This document shows, piece after piece, positions 33,901 to 45,900 of a stretch of 64,000 bases of DNA; position 1 is the first letter of the stretch; each line of letters begins with the position of its first letter. Both the position numbers and the translations under genes were made by a program. The notes below the pieces were generated by a model. The model made no database searches and was not told the origin of the DNA. It saw only the letters and a program-made list of their open reading frames with translations. The stretch lies in the NCBI GenBank assembly GCA_964035545.1, contig OZ037767.1, positions 20,996,628 to 21,060,627 of the forward strand, written 5' to 3'. The DNA is from Bugula neritina. Its lineage: Eukaryota; Bryozoa; Gymnolaemata; Cheilostomatida; Bugulidae.

Positions 33901-36900
33901 CCACATTTTACAGAGATCGCTCCTGAGTTGCGACTGAAACTGGGCGCCTTGATCAGAGTGTGTTTGCTTCGGCAAGCCGAAATAGCAAAATACCTGCTGG
34001 TCCAAGGCTCTGGCCACCGAGGGGGCCGACGCATCTGGAATAGCCAGTGCATCAGCCCACCGCGTGAAATGGTCAGTTAATACCAGTATCCAGTTATTAC
34101 CTCACACTGTTGTGGGCATGGGGCCTACCAGATCTACAGCAACTACCTGCCACGGACGACCGGCATGGAGGCGACGCCTCCCTGCGGTCTCAGTGGGGCG
34201 GCCATGCTTACTAGCTTGGCATACCTCGCACTTACGCACCCGGAGTCGGACATCCCGGGTCATACCGTGCCAAAACCACTGGAGTTGAAGACACCTAGTC
34301 ACCCTACTAGCTCCTGCATGAGCTTGCTTATGGGTGTCCCAGATCAACTCCCGCCTCAGAGCGGACGGACAGACTACCCTCTCTCGTTCACTGCGACTGG
34401 TGCCGGCTGCCAACGTTATCGTTAGCAGCCCATCACCGTTAAACCGGAGGGAGTCCCAGCGGTGGCAGAAGTATTTAAACTCTGCACTCTTCACCCGCTG
34501 TTCGGCCTCACTCGGCCGCTGTCCCTCCTTCTTGGCTTGGACTAGGTCAGCTACCACCCCTGGTAGCGTAGCTTGGAGTTGACACAGCTCCCCTGACGTT
34601 CCTGAGCAGTGTGGGGTTTGCGTGAAGGTTGTTAACAGCTTCATTAGGGGATTCGGACCGAAGTTGTCCTTCCTCCCAGCTGTATACACCCGCTTTCCCC
34701 AACTGTTCTTCAACGTCCGAGCCAGGGGGTCCACCATTCCTGCGCTCGATATTCTGGCATTGCTTACACCCATCTGCCTGGCGGCGGCGGCTGAGTCCGT
34801 CGGCATTACCGTGTTTCTTACCGGGTCGATGTTCGATCCGATAAGAAAACTCTGCCAGGATTTCCAGCCAGCGCGCTACTTGGCTTGATGTTTCAGCCCG
34901 TCGACACAGCCATATCAAAGACGCATGGTCCGTCCGCAGCCGGAACGTACGCCCATATAAATATGGTCTAAAGTGTTTGACCGCCTTGACTACTGCCAGG
35001 AGCTTCCTCCTGGTTGTACAGTAGTTCTTCTCAGGCGCCGACAGGGCTTTACTATAGTAAGCCACCACCACCTCGCGACCAACTTGGACTTGCGACAGCA
35101 CAGCCCCCACATTATGGTTACTGGCATCAGTATCCAAAATGTACTCCTTCGCAGGGTCAGGATACGCCAAGATGGGTGCTTCCACCAGGCGATCTTTCAG
35201 GTGGTCAAATGCCTTCTGCTCGGCCTGTGTCCACTGCCATCGCACCCCTTTTGCTGTCAGCCGATTCAACGGCTGTGCAATTCCGGCGAAGTCTGTTATA
35301 AACGCGGCCTTGTCCTGTGCTTCAGGACTCAGGGGCATCTGCCAATACCCGCTTAACGAGTCCAACGTGCTGAAGAACTTGCTACCAGCTAAGGCATCGA
35401 GCGACTCATTGATCCTTGGAAGAGGGTAAGCGTCCTGGATGGTCACGCTGTTCAGCCTGCGATAATCAACGCAAAACCTCCAGCTCCCATCCTTTTTCCG
35501 AACCAGGACAACTGGAGAACTCCAGGCCCCATGGCCTGGCTCAATCAGGTCCCGGTTCAGAAGGTCTTGCACCTGCCGGCTCACTTCTCTCTCCTTCTCA
35601 GGACCTAATCGGCGGGTCGGCTGCCGGATGGGCGCCGTCCCCGCCGCCAGAGGCATCTCATGACAGACAGCCTTAGTCAGACCCATGTCATGGTCGCCGC
35701 AACTAAACACGTCCTTGTACTCAGAGAGTAGCCGCGCCATCACCAGGCATTCCCGCTTGCTCTCACAGCCGTCACAGGCATCCTCGTACAACTCCGCTAT
35801 GTGTTCAGGCACCCGCCCCCTGCCGTCTCTAGTGGGTATCCCACGGGCTTCGTCCGCTGTCTCCAGCGTGAGCCCAATATCCTCCTCCTGTACGGAGTGG
35901 AACTTCACCACTAGGGACCCAGCCGGCAATTCTACCGGCTCCGTGAAAGGATTCACGCACTGGACCAGGGACTCCCCCCGCTCATCCAGTCTATTCAGAC
36001 TGTTAGCGAGCTGGACGCCCCCCAGTGCACCTTCCACCACTCCTAGCTCGGAGATTTTCCTACAGTTCACTCTGCAGCGAACTGTAGCACGGGAGCGCCC
36101 AGGTACAGTACAGCGCTGTACCACCTGCACTCCCCCCACCAAGGGTCGGCCAAATCGGTTGACACAGGCCAGCTCACGTCCGGCCATCACCACCGCCAAT
36201 TTGTTAAAGTCGATGTAGCACCTGTGTCGCTTCAGAAATGGCATGCCCAAGATGGCGTCCTCCTTAAGTTGACTGACGATGAAGGTCTCGCTGATCGTCT
36301 GATCACAGACTCTACCAGTCAACTGGATTACCCCATAGAAAGGAATACACGACCCGTCCGCCAACGTGCCGTGCTCCCCTTCATATGGTTCTAGGCTAGC
36401 CGTGTCCCTAGCACTGAGAGTGTCGAATAGACGCCGGCTCAGTAGGTTTGTGGTACACCCAGTATCCAACAGGAATGTGACAGCTTTTCCGGCAAGCTTG
36501 CCGGGGAAGAAATAGCTGCTTCCATATGGCTGAGCGCTCACTGAGCGGTTCGTCTCTTGAGGCGACACCTCATGTGCATGGAGTTTGGGATGCACCTGTG
36601 CCTTTCGGTTGCGAGGGGGTCGTCGACGTCGCTTGGGCAAGCAGGTTACATCTCGGTCTTGCTCACACACGGGCGGCCGAGTGAATTCTCGGACTGGTGC
36701 TTGTGTGGGCAACCGAGGGAAATCCCTGTTTCGCTCCCACTCGTCGTACACTCCCTGATCAGGCAAACCTTCAAAGCGGTTTTTGAGTGCCCAAGCCGGA
36801 GGTTTTGGCGGGCCTTGCGGCCTACTAACTCTCCTTGGGACTTGCCACCCTGGCGAAGGCGGCCTCCTCACCCGGTGGGGTTTAGGCCTTGGCCTCTGCC

Positions 36901-39900
36901 TTGGAGGGTTAAACTGGGGCCCACGGTTGGCGGAAGTTACCGTGGGCCGTTGCCGTTTAACTGCCTCCCTCTACCATGGGGGCAACTTCGCATGAAGTGC
37001 CCACCACAGCCCCAGCATACGGGGCGCCGCCTGTCGTCGACAGCTGTCGACGACCCTCTGGGTCGCTCGGCTGTCGACTGCTGGCGTAGTTGCCTGATCT
37101 CGGCTAACAGCTCTCAAACCAAGCTTGTGGTCAAGCTAGTCGGCTCGTCGGCTGCTGCCGTGGCGACATGTACAGCTGTCTTCGCCGGCGACGTCGACAC
37201 GTCGTCGTCTGCTCCTACCTGCTGTATTGTCGTACCAGGCCGGCACGCACTGTCGGCTTGGAAATAGGCATTTCCAAGCGTTAGAGCGCTTTCCATGGTC
37301 TCAACCTCGGCCACCAGCAGATCCTGTTTCAACCCGAGGTTGTTAATAGACTGGAGGAATGCATCCAGTGCTAAGCTCTGTCGACTATCAGCAGGCAAGT
37401 CGCTATAGGCGACTTGTGCCAGTCGTTCGACTACGGTCGCATGCTTTGCAGGTTAGTCTTAGGATTTCTCCTAAGTCCCTGGAGTTGCACGCGAGCATCT
37501 CGAGCGGTTAATCTAAACCGAGCTCTCAATGCCTCAAATATGTCACCGACATTCTGGCTTATTCCATAGGGTTTAGCCGGCCCTGTCAGACATAACCGTA
37601 GCTGGATCAGAGTAACCCTATTTGGCCATCTGCAGATGGCCGCCACATCACTAAACTCAGTGATGAACTGCTCCACATCTTCTTCTCCTGAGAAGATGGG
37701 AGCCTGCAAGTGGTACCTGTCCATAGGCAGCGCTGGGCCGCCTATGTGATCCTCCTCTATTGCTACCGGTCCCTGTCCGGGCGCGTCGTCCTCGTCGGCC
37801 ATCTTCTTTCTACTCCCTGGCTAGGAGCATTTGTATTAAGTGGAATCCCACCGCTGCCACCACTGTAGTGAATTTCTCAATTCACTATATTATGTGGGTC
37901 GACTTATACAAAGCTACTGCACCAGGTTGATCACGTTATAACAAGTTTATTATTTACAAAGATACAAGAATTGAATTACTACTAAATGAATTATACGATT
38001 ACATAATACTGAGCACTTTGTACACAACTACTCTAAGCCAAGTCCCAAGCTGCTCTGCCCGGCTAGCTGCTTAGCGTGCTTCCACTACGCGTAGCTAGCT
38101 CCACCTGATATCAATTAACAGTCCTTCCTGATTGGCTAGTATTAGTGGTGCCACTGTCGGGGAGTTGATGTAGTCGACCTCCACAATAAGATAACGTAGA
38201 GTCGACCCTTTCGATATATAAACTAAATTACTAATTGCACTACTAAAACCCATTACAATATTATGTGTAAGCATAGAACATCAGAAAGGATTCAAATACT
38301 CCTCATTGCAGTTTGCTAAATGCTTATAAATAACTGTGCATTAAATTTGATCATTTTCTACTATTTTCAGTCAAATAATATGATTGTAGCGGTGATTATA
38401 TTTATTCTTTTTTTATTCAGGAATGGCACAAAAACTTACAACACATTTCAAAAACTGGGAATTCCATACATGAAGCCTAAGCTACCATACCTAGGTCATG
38501 TGATGAATATTCTATTCAAGGTGGGTCTGTTTGTTTCAACAGCACTCAATTACATGGTTTCTAGCTGCATGTTGAGGCTTATGAAATCTAGAAATCATTC
38601 AATTGCAACATAATTGTTCACTTTAGCAGTGAAGTGACAGTTTTAAGCCACTTCTAAATTTTCAACATGTTAAGAGTTAAATTCACTTTGGTAACAAAAT
38701 GAATTATTATATTACTATCTTTTATAGAATTCTACCATTTTATGTGTTTAAAGTACTGTAGTGCAAAAGTTTTCCTAATTGGCACATCTACAATATAAGC
38801 TTTGAACTGATGATATATTATTTTGATAGATTTTCATATATCAAAATATATAATATGATTATATTAGATACAGTATTATATTTATAATAATATTATATAC
38901 GATAGTGTTGGCTGGTTCTACAATTATCAAATGCCTATTTTATGTGATAATAATATCATTTCACTTTTGTTGCAAGAATATTTCAAAATTATTTCGTTGA
39001 ACAAGCTTACCATGTGTACTTATGAATATATATTATGCCATCTCCAACTTCCTTTTGTTTTACAGTCAATCATAGAAGAGGATATGATGAGGCGTGCCGA
39101 GTTTCCTGGTAAAATATACGGGTAAATGTTGTTTACAGAAACATTAGTGTTTGCGATTGAGAATAAAATAAAGCTTTAGAATTTGCTGATCCCCTTCAAA
39201 ATGCAGAAACTTTCGATGCATACCAATTTCTTGAACTCAAACCTTGTTACAGCTCAAACAAGTTTCAGCATTGTCAGTCAAATCAATTCACAGCAAAACC
39301 GTTTTGTTGATTGACAGGTTTCCTTAGAAAACTACAACTATACATAATAATTATAAATATATCATTTTATTTATTAATTTTTAATTGATTTTTGATTTAT
39401 TACTCTAATTTTATTGCCACTAGTTTAATTGGCATCATATTTTCATATGTTTTATGCAAAAATATTTGATTTAATAGCTTTATTTAGATTTGTGGTTTAT
39501 ATGTTGAAGCAATAAAATTCAATATTAAAATAATTAAAGTAAATATACAAACATAATCAATGCTGTTTGCATATCATTGTAAGAGAACTATAGAAAATTT
39601 TGAAAACATAACCTGTTGAAACTAGTGGTAAGTTATTGTATATTTTATAATTGACTTGGTTTTCAGCCAGTTCAGGGGCCGACAACCCCAGCTGTGTGTA
39701 GCTGATGTCGAAGTATTAAAGGAAATCACTATTAAGCAGTTGCAGAACTTTAGAAATCACGAGTCACTGTTGGAAGGAGAAGACAATATTCACACGAGAC
39801 ATGTTGGGGCCGTTATGGATGAGCATTGGAAGCACGTTCGTTCTATTCTCACGCCAACCTTCACGTCGGGCAAACTCAAACTGGTAGGGTAATCAATAGA

Positions 39901-42900
39901 ACTGCAAGGATAATATATTATTTGTATGATTACCTTAAATATTCCTTGTAATTTTTCAATTTACAAGTATGATTTTGCCCCAAAAAATGCATTTTTTTAA
40001 AGCTAAAGAGTTATAATAAATTTATCTGAAGAAGATAAGTGCACTACCATTTCTTGAATGATGTGGATAATAATATATAATTGTTTATCTTAGCAAAGTT
40101 GCTTTTATGGTAGCCTTAGCCTTGGAAATAACTTCTCCGAGATGAGAATTACTTCCCCTGTTTCCTCACCCCCACTAGCTGCACTCCTACTATAAAATGT
40201 AACTAAAAGTTATATATAATTGTGGCGATTGGTATCTTTTTTGTACTTTATAGATGTTTCCTGTTATAAAGAATTGTGCAGACAAACTAGTATCTCATCT
40301 TAATTCTACCAATTCGGAACCTGTTGATATTAAAGAGTAAGCCAATTATATTATACTCATATTTGTAAAATAATTTATAAGAATAGCAAAGAAATGCTTT
40401 ATTTAATAACAAAAGACTTGAAGCTACTTATGACCAGGAGTGTGGTTTGAATGGGAAGATAACTCCCACTTCAGAGGTTTGACTGTTTCTAGTTAATGAT
40501 TCATACTTCTTCAGTAATATAGTCTCAAAGTAAACAGATCTACCTGTGAGTTGGACACAGCTATGAGCTGTTGACATATCTACCTGCTAACACATCCACC
40601 TGTTGACACACTCAACTGTTGACACATCTAGATATTGACATGTTCACCTGTTGACACATCTAGATGTTGACACATCCACCTGTTGACAAGTTCACCTGTT
40701 GACATGTCCACCTGTTGACACATCTCCCTGTTGACACATCTACATGTTGACACATCTGCCTGTTAACAATCAGCTGACAGCTAGCTAACTTGTGTTACCA
40801 CTGTAACCTGTATTAAATAGAAATCAATCAAGGAACGGCTATCTAAGAAACTCAACCAACTCTATTTATTCTAGACTTATGTTTTTGAATTCCAATATTC
40901 CACTGCAATGATTTGCAGAAAGTTCTCTGAATTTGTTAGTCAGGTTCATAAGTTAGCTACTGCAGTGAGTTGGAGAGTTTCACTTTTCAATTCAAAGCTT
41001 TGTGCTAACTTGGTGCTGGAATTTAGCCTATTTCTGTTGTCATAATTTAAATCACACAAACATGCTGCATCTACTTTAGATATACATGGGTTGATTGAAA
41101 ATTAGACTTTAGGAAGAGGAAAGTCAACAATTACTTCTTAACGAATATATTATATTGGTATAATGTGATGTAGTATAGTATAGTATATAACATAGTATAG
41201 TATATAACATAGTGTAGTATAACATAGTATAGTATAGTATAGTATAGTATAGTATATAACATAGTGTAGTATAACATAGTATAGTATAGTATAGTATAGT
41301 ATAGTATAGTATATAACATAGTGTAGTATAACATAGTATAGTATAGTATAGTATAGTATACTATAGTATAGTGTGGTATAGAGTAGTATAATATCATAGT
41401 GTAGTATAACATAGTATAGAGTAATATAGTATATTATAGTGTAGTGTATTATTGTATAGTGTTGTGTAGTGTATTATTATATAGTATAGTATAGAGCTAA
41501 GGGTTCTATTACAAGACATGATATAATGTATAGTTATACGGCGGGATACACTATGGATGTGATAGCTAGCACTGTATTTGGGTTGGATGTGGATTCGCAG
41601 AGCAAAACTGACCATCCTTTTGTTGAACATGCATCTGCTCTTCTTGGGGCCAGCAAAAAGCCGAATGGATTCTTCACCATTTGCAAACAGATCTGTCTCG
41701 CCATAATGCTATGTAAGTGCTAAGAAATTTCATCATCATGTCTTAGATAAGGGTAATGACTAGCATGTGGCAGGTGTAAACAGGTGGTTTGGGAGTCTGT
41801 GACAGGAACGAGTTTTTGTGTTACTTCACAAACTGGTAGACCAATATTGAATAACTATTATTGAAAAGTTGATAAGATAGTGATTGAATTCATTTAAGTC
41901 TGAACTAATTTGTTAATAAATTGTACTAGTTTATATCATGTGAGTATTTTCTGTCTATGCTTTCTTACAACACATACACGTATAAGATGATATGAAACAC
42001 ATATAAGTTGATACCAATTTGGTGAAGTAAAAAACATTTGGCCAAAGTGCACAGAGATAAATCTTACGTAATTTAGCTACAGCCACCTGTTTATTATAAA
42101 GGCAACAACAAGACAAAACTAAAATTATTGTCAGCAGTACCTATGGATGAATTGACATTACTACCAATATATCATTACCGTAGATACTTCTTCCAGAAGC
42201 ATAATGTACTTGTATTTTATTATTCAAAAATTTCATATAGCCAAAACTGTTTAAATATATGCACATGACTTTGACAAAGTCTTCAGAGAGAAAATGTGAT
42301 TGAGTGAGACAAGTGTCTGACAGAGTATTTTCTGGTTACAGTTACATTTCCAACGTCTCTGCGCGTGGTGTTGGCTAACTTCTTTGGTCTCTCCATTGTG
42401 GACCAGGAGAATATGAAGTACTTTAACAATGTGATTGACAGACTGGTGGAAGAAAGAAAACAAAATCCTGATTCAGAGGTAGGTGTATGTTCAGACTAGG
42501 TAAGGAGGTAAGTTGAGTACGCAGGGAAACAGGTAAATAAGTAACTATATACACTCAGTATAGCTATATACAGTCAGTGTAACTATATACAGTCAGTATA
42601 ACTATATACAGTCAGTATAACTATATACAGTCAGTATAACTATATACAGTCAGTATAACTATATACAGTCAGTATAACTACATACAGTCAGTATGACTAT
42701 AATATACAGTCAGTATAACTATATACAGTCAGTATAACTATATACAGTCAGTATAACTATATACAGTCAGTATAACTATATACAGTTAGTATAACTATAT
42801 ACAGTCAGTATAACTATATACAGTTAGTATAACTATATATACAGTCAGTATAACTATATACAGTTAGTATAACTATATATACAGTCAGTATGACTATATA

Positions 42901-45900
42901 CAGTCAGTATGACTATATACAGTTAGTATAACTATATACAGACACTATAACAACATGTCTTGTTTTACAGAACTCAAAAGACTTTGTGTCTCAGTGTTCC
43001 AAGAAAGTTGTGGACTTGAGTCAAGTACCCAAAGAGAAAGTCTTTATGTCTTCAAGTGGATTCCAATGGACTACAGAAGGTATATGTGTGTGTGTTAGAA
43101 TTCTCAGAAATAGTGTGCGTGTGTATATGAAATATATACTGTATATATTATATTATATATGTATGTATGTATTACAAAAGCTGAATAATTTAAAGCATAT
43201 GCTTAAGCAGAACAGCAATGTTATAGGCTTCATAGACAGCAGTTTATAAAATATAATATATGTGCTAAAAGCATGCATTATGTAAAGCCATTAACATGTT
43301 TTAATTTTTTGTGGCTGATATACTGAAAGACGATTTGTATTCTGGATGAGTAGAACTAATGACCTTCGCCCTCTGACCTAATATCGTTCTGTTGACTGAA
43401 TATTTGAGTGGCTGATGGTTGCAGGTCTTACGAGGGAAGACTTTGTAGCAAACTCTACGATATTCTTTGGTGCTGGATACGAAACCACGGCAACCGCCTT
43501 ACAGTTCTTCTTCTACAACATGGCTGTGCATCCCGATATTCAGCAGAAGGTGGGCGCTGCAAGTTGACTTTATTGTGTTCTGCAGAAGAACAGCTTTTGA
43601 TAATTCTAGACCAGGGGTGTCCAACCTCTTCAGATCGAGGGCCACTAAAAGGGAATATCTTGTTGCAATGGCCACATTGTATACTTTAGCTTGTGCTGGG
43701 GGACACAGTGTCAGTATTTTTTAAATTATTTGATTCTGATTTCTGATGAATCATCACACAGTAAAGTCGCAATAATTAATACAGTCATTTAAAAGGTGGT
43801 TTTTCACTTTAATTCATATATACTGTAAAAAAAAACTTTAGTTTTTGCCTTTGAGAGCCACATAAATGTAGGCTGGGGGTCATGCACATCCGGCACTGGG
43901 GCCGCCTGCCAGACATCCCTGCTCTAGACCAATTGGCAATAGATCATTTAGTTTTACCACCCCAGCTCTTACCATCTCCAAAAGTTCTATTAAGTCATTC
44001 ATAATATTTTGATTCAGTTGTTGCGATAGAGCAATTTATCTTCATAGTCATATGTTGGCAGCTGATTATACTAAATATGAACATGTAAACCTTGCAGCTG
44101 TATGACCACCTGCGTGAAGAGTTAGGGGAAGATGACTTCTCATATGAACAGTTGCAGCGTCTAGACTACTTGGAGTGGTGCATCTGTGAGTCTATGAGAT
44201 TGTTTCCTCCAGTTGTTAGGTTAGTTGGAAAATCGTGGTCACATTTTTTATCATGGTTACTATGGTTACCTACCTCATGCTAGCAACTAAATGAATTCCC
44301 GATTAATGTTAAAATAGTTTCAGCCATTTTTAAGCTATTAAAACCTAGCTATCATGATGACTTGGGGCATACTTTATATATTGGTTGATTTCGCTTGCTC
44401 CTGCAAGGTTTTATCTGATAGGTTATGTTGCCCACCTGCTACACACAGACATTTCCCTTAGACACATTTTGCCGCACCACAGGCCGTAACATAACATGTC
44501 AGCCATTTTTAACGTGTCCAGGCTGAAGTTCTCAAAGTGCGCTATTGGGTACAATCTATGACACCTCATTGGACATTTGCCTCCAATGAATTGACGAAAA
44601 CGACTTCCTGTTCAATAGGAGCTTGCCGCAACTTTTTTAAATCAATGCTGTACAGGAAGCTCGGACGTTTGTAAAATGGCTGACATTTTATGTTATGGCC
44701 TACAGTGCAGCGAAGTGTCTCTAGGAGGTTAGGCTACAGTCATACAGTGTATAACCTGTAACCATCAGATTAACCTGGCAGTTATCCAACCTTTTGTTAT
44801 AATTACCGATTCTTGTATTTAATAAGCAATCCCATTTTTGTAACTTTCACATATAGAATTGAGAGACTGGCTAATGCAGACACTGTTGTCAATGGTATAA
44901 CTATCCCAGAAGGCATGGGGGTTCAAGGACTGGTTTACGCAATTCATCACGATCCGGATTACTGGCCTCAACCAGAGAGGTTTGACCCTGAAAGGTCAGT
45001 TGCTTGTTTCTCTCAGCAACGATTTTGTGGTGAATTTTTTGCGCACTCTTTGAGCTCTATTTGTAAACTGACTAGTTTTATAGTTTCTATTTAATGTGTT
45101 TTATATAAATCATTTTTGCATGATTAGTTGCTGAAGTATATTTTACTAAAGTGTACATTACTACAATATCTAATAATAAAGTATACCTATATCATGGCAT
45201 CATATATAATTACTACAGAAAATACTACTACATTATGTACATATATTATGGCTCTACATGTTATCACATCTTCATACACATGCACACTCACGCACACTCA
45301 CACTCACGCACACTCACTCACACACACTCACGCACACTCACGCACGCTCACACTCACACACACTTACGCACACTCACACTCACGCTCACTCACACTTGCG
45401 TTCACTCACACTCACGCGTGCATGCATATAAACTCATATCAGAGGGCTCAAGTGACTCTAGGGATCACCTAGAAGTCAAGAGTCGCAAGCCTTGCAAAAT
45501 GCTAGCAGCTTGAGTTTGTGACAGTGGTTAGAGAGCTCAGTTACTAATTGTCATTGCTGTGCATAAAGTGAGAGGATTATACCTCAATCTGTCAACAACA
45601 GCTGATTTGTCCCTTCATCAGCGCAGAACAGAGTACATATACATATACATATACATGTACATGTATATGTGTACATGTATGTGTACATATACACATACAT
45701 GTACACATATACATATCTATCACAACATATATATTGTAGATTTTCTTCAGAGAACAAGACTGAAATTCAACAATATGCTTGGCTGCCGTTTGGGGCCGGA
45801 GGAAGAAGCTGCATAGCAAACAGACTAGCGATGTTGGAAATGAAAATAGCTGTAGCTAAGGCTATGTTATCGCTGCAGTTTGAGAGGGTGGCTGCAACTA

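Larger units (their letters stand above)
31138..38257 (-). mobile_element. Ty3/gypsy LTR retrotransposon 2, RT-core deleted, inside P450 intron 1
   Basis: A 7.1-kb element antisense to its host gene. LTRs at 31138-31553 and 37864-38257 are nearly identical apart from a 25-bp-scale deletion and a few substitutions. The minus strand reads gag, zinc knuckle, protease, partial RT, RNase H, integrase and a long tail, all with disabling lesions. The coding part is distinctly GC-rich compared with the AT-rich surroundings. Five bases flanking each end do not match, so no target duplication is visible. Confidence 0.93.

Noticed and set aside
33063-37267. Many plus-strand open frames over element 2
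   Set aside because: They are antisense shadows of GC-rich gag-pol coding sequence, where stops are rare.
45128-45513. His/Thr-rich open frames
   Set aside because: They arise from the CACTCA repeat in a P450 intron.
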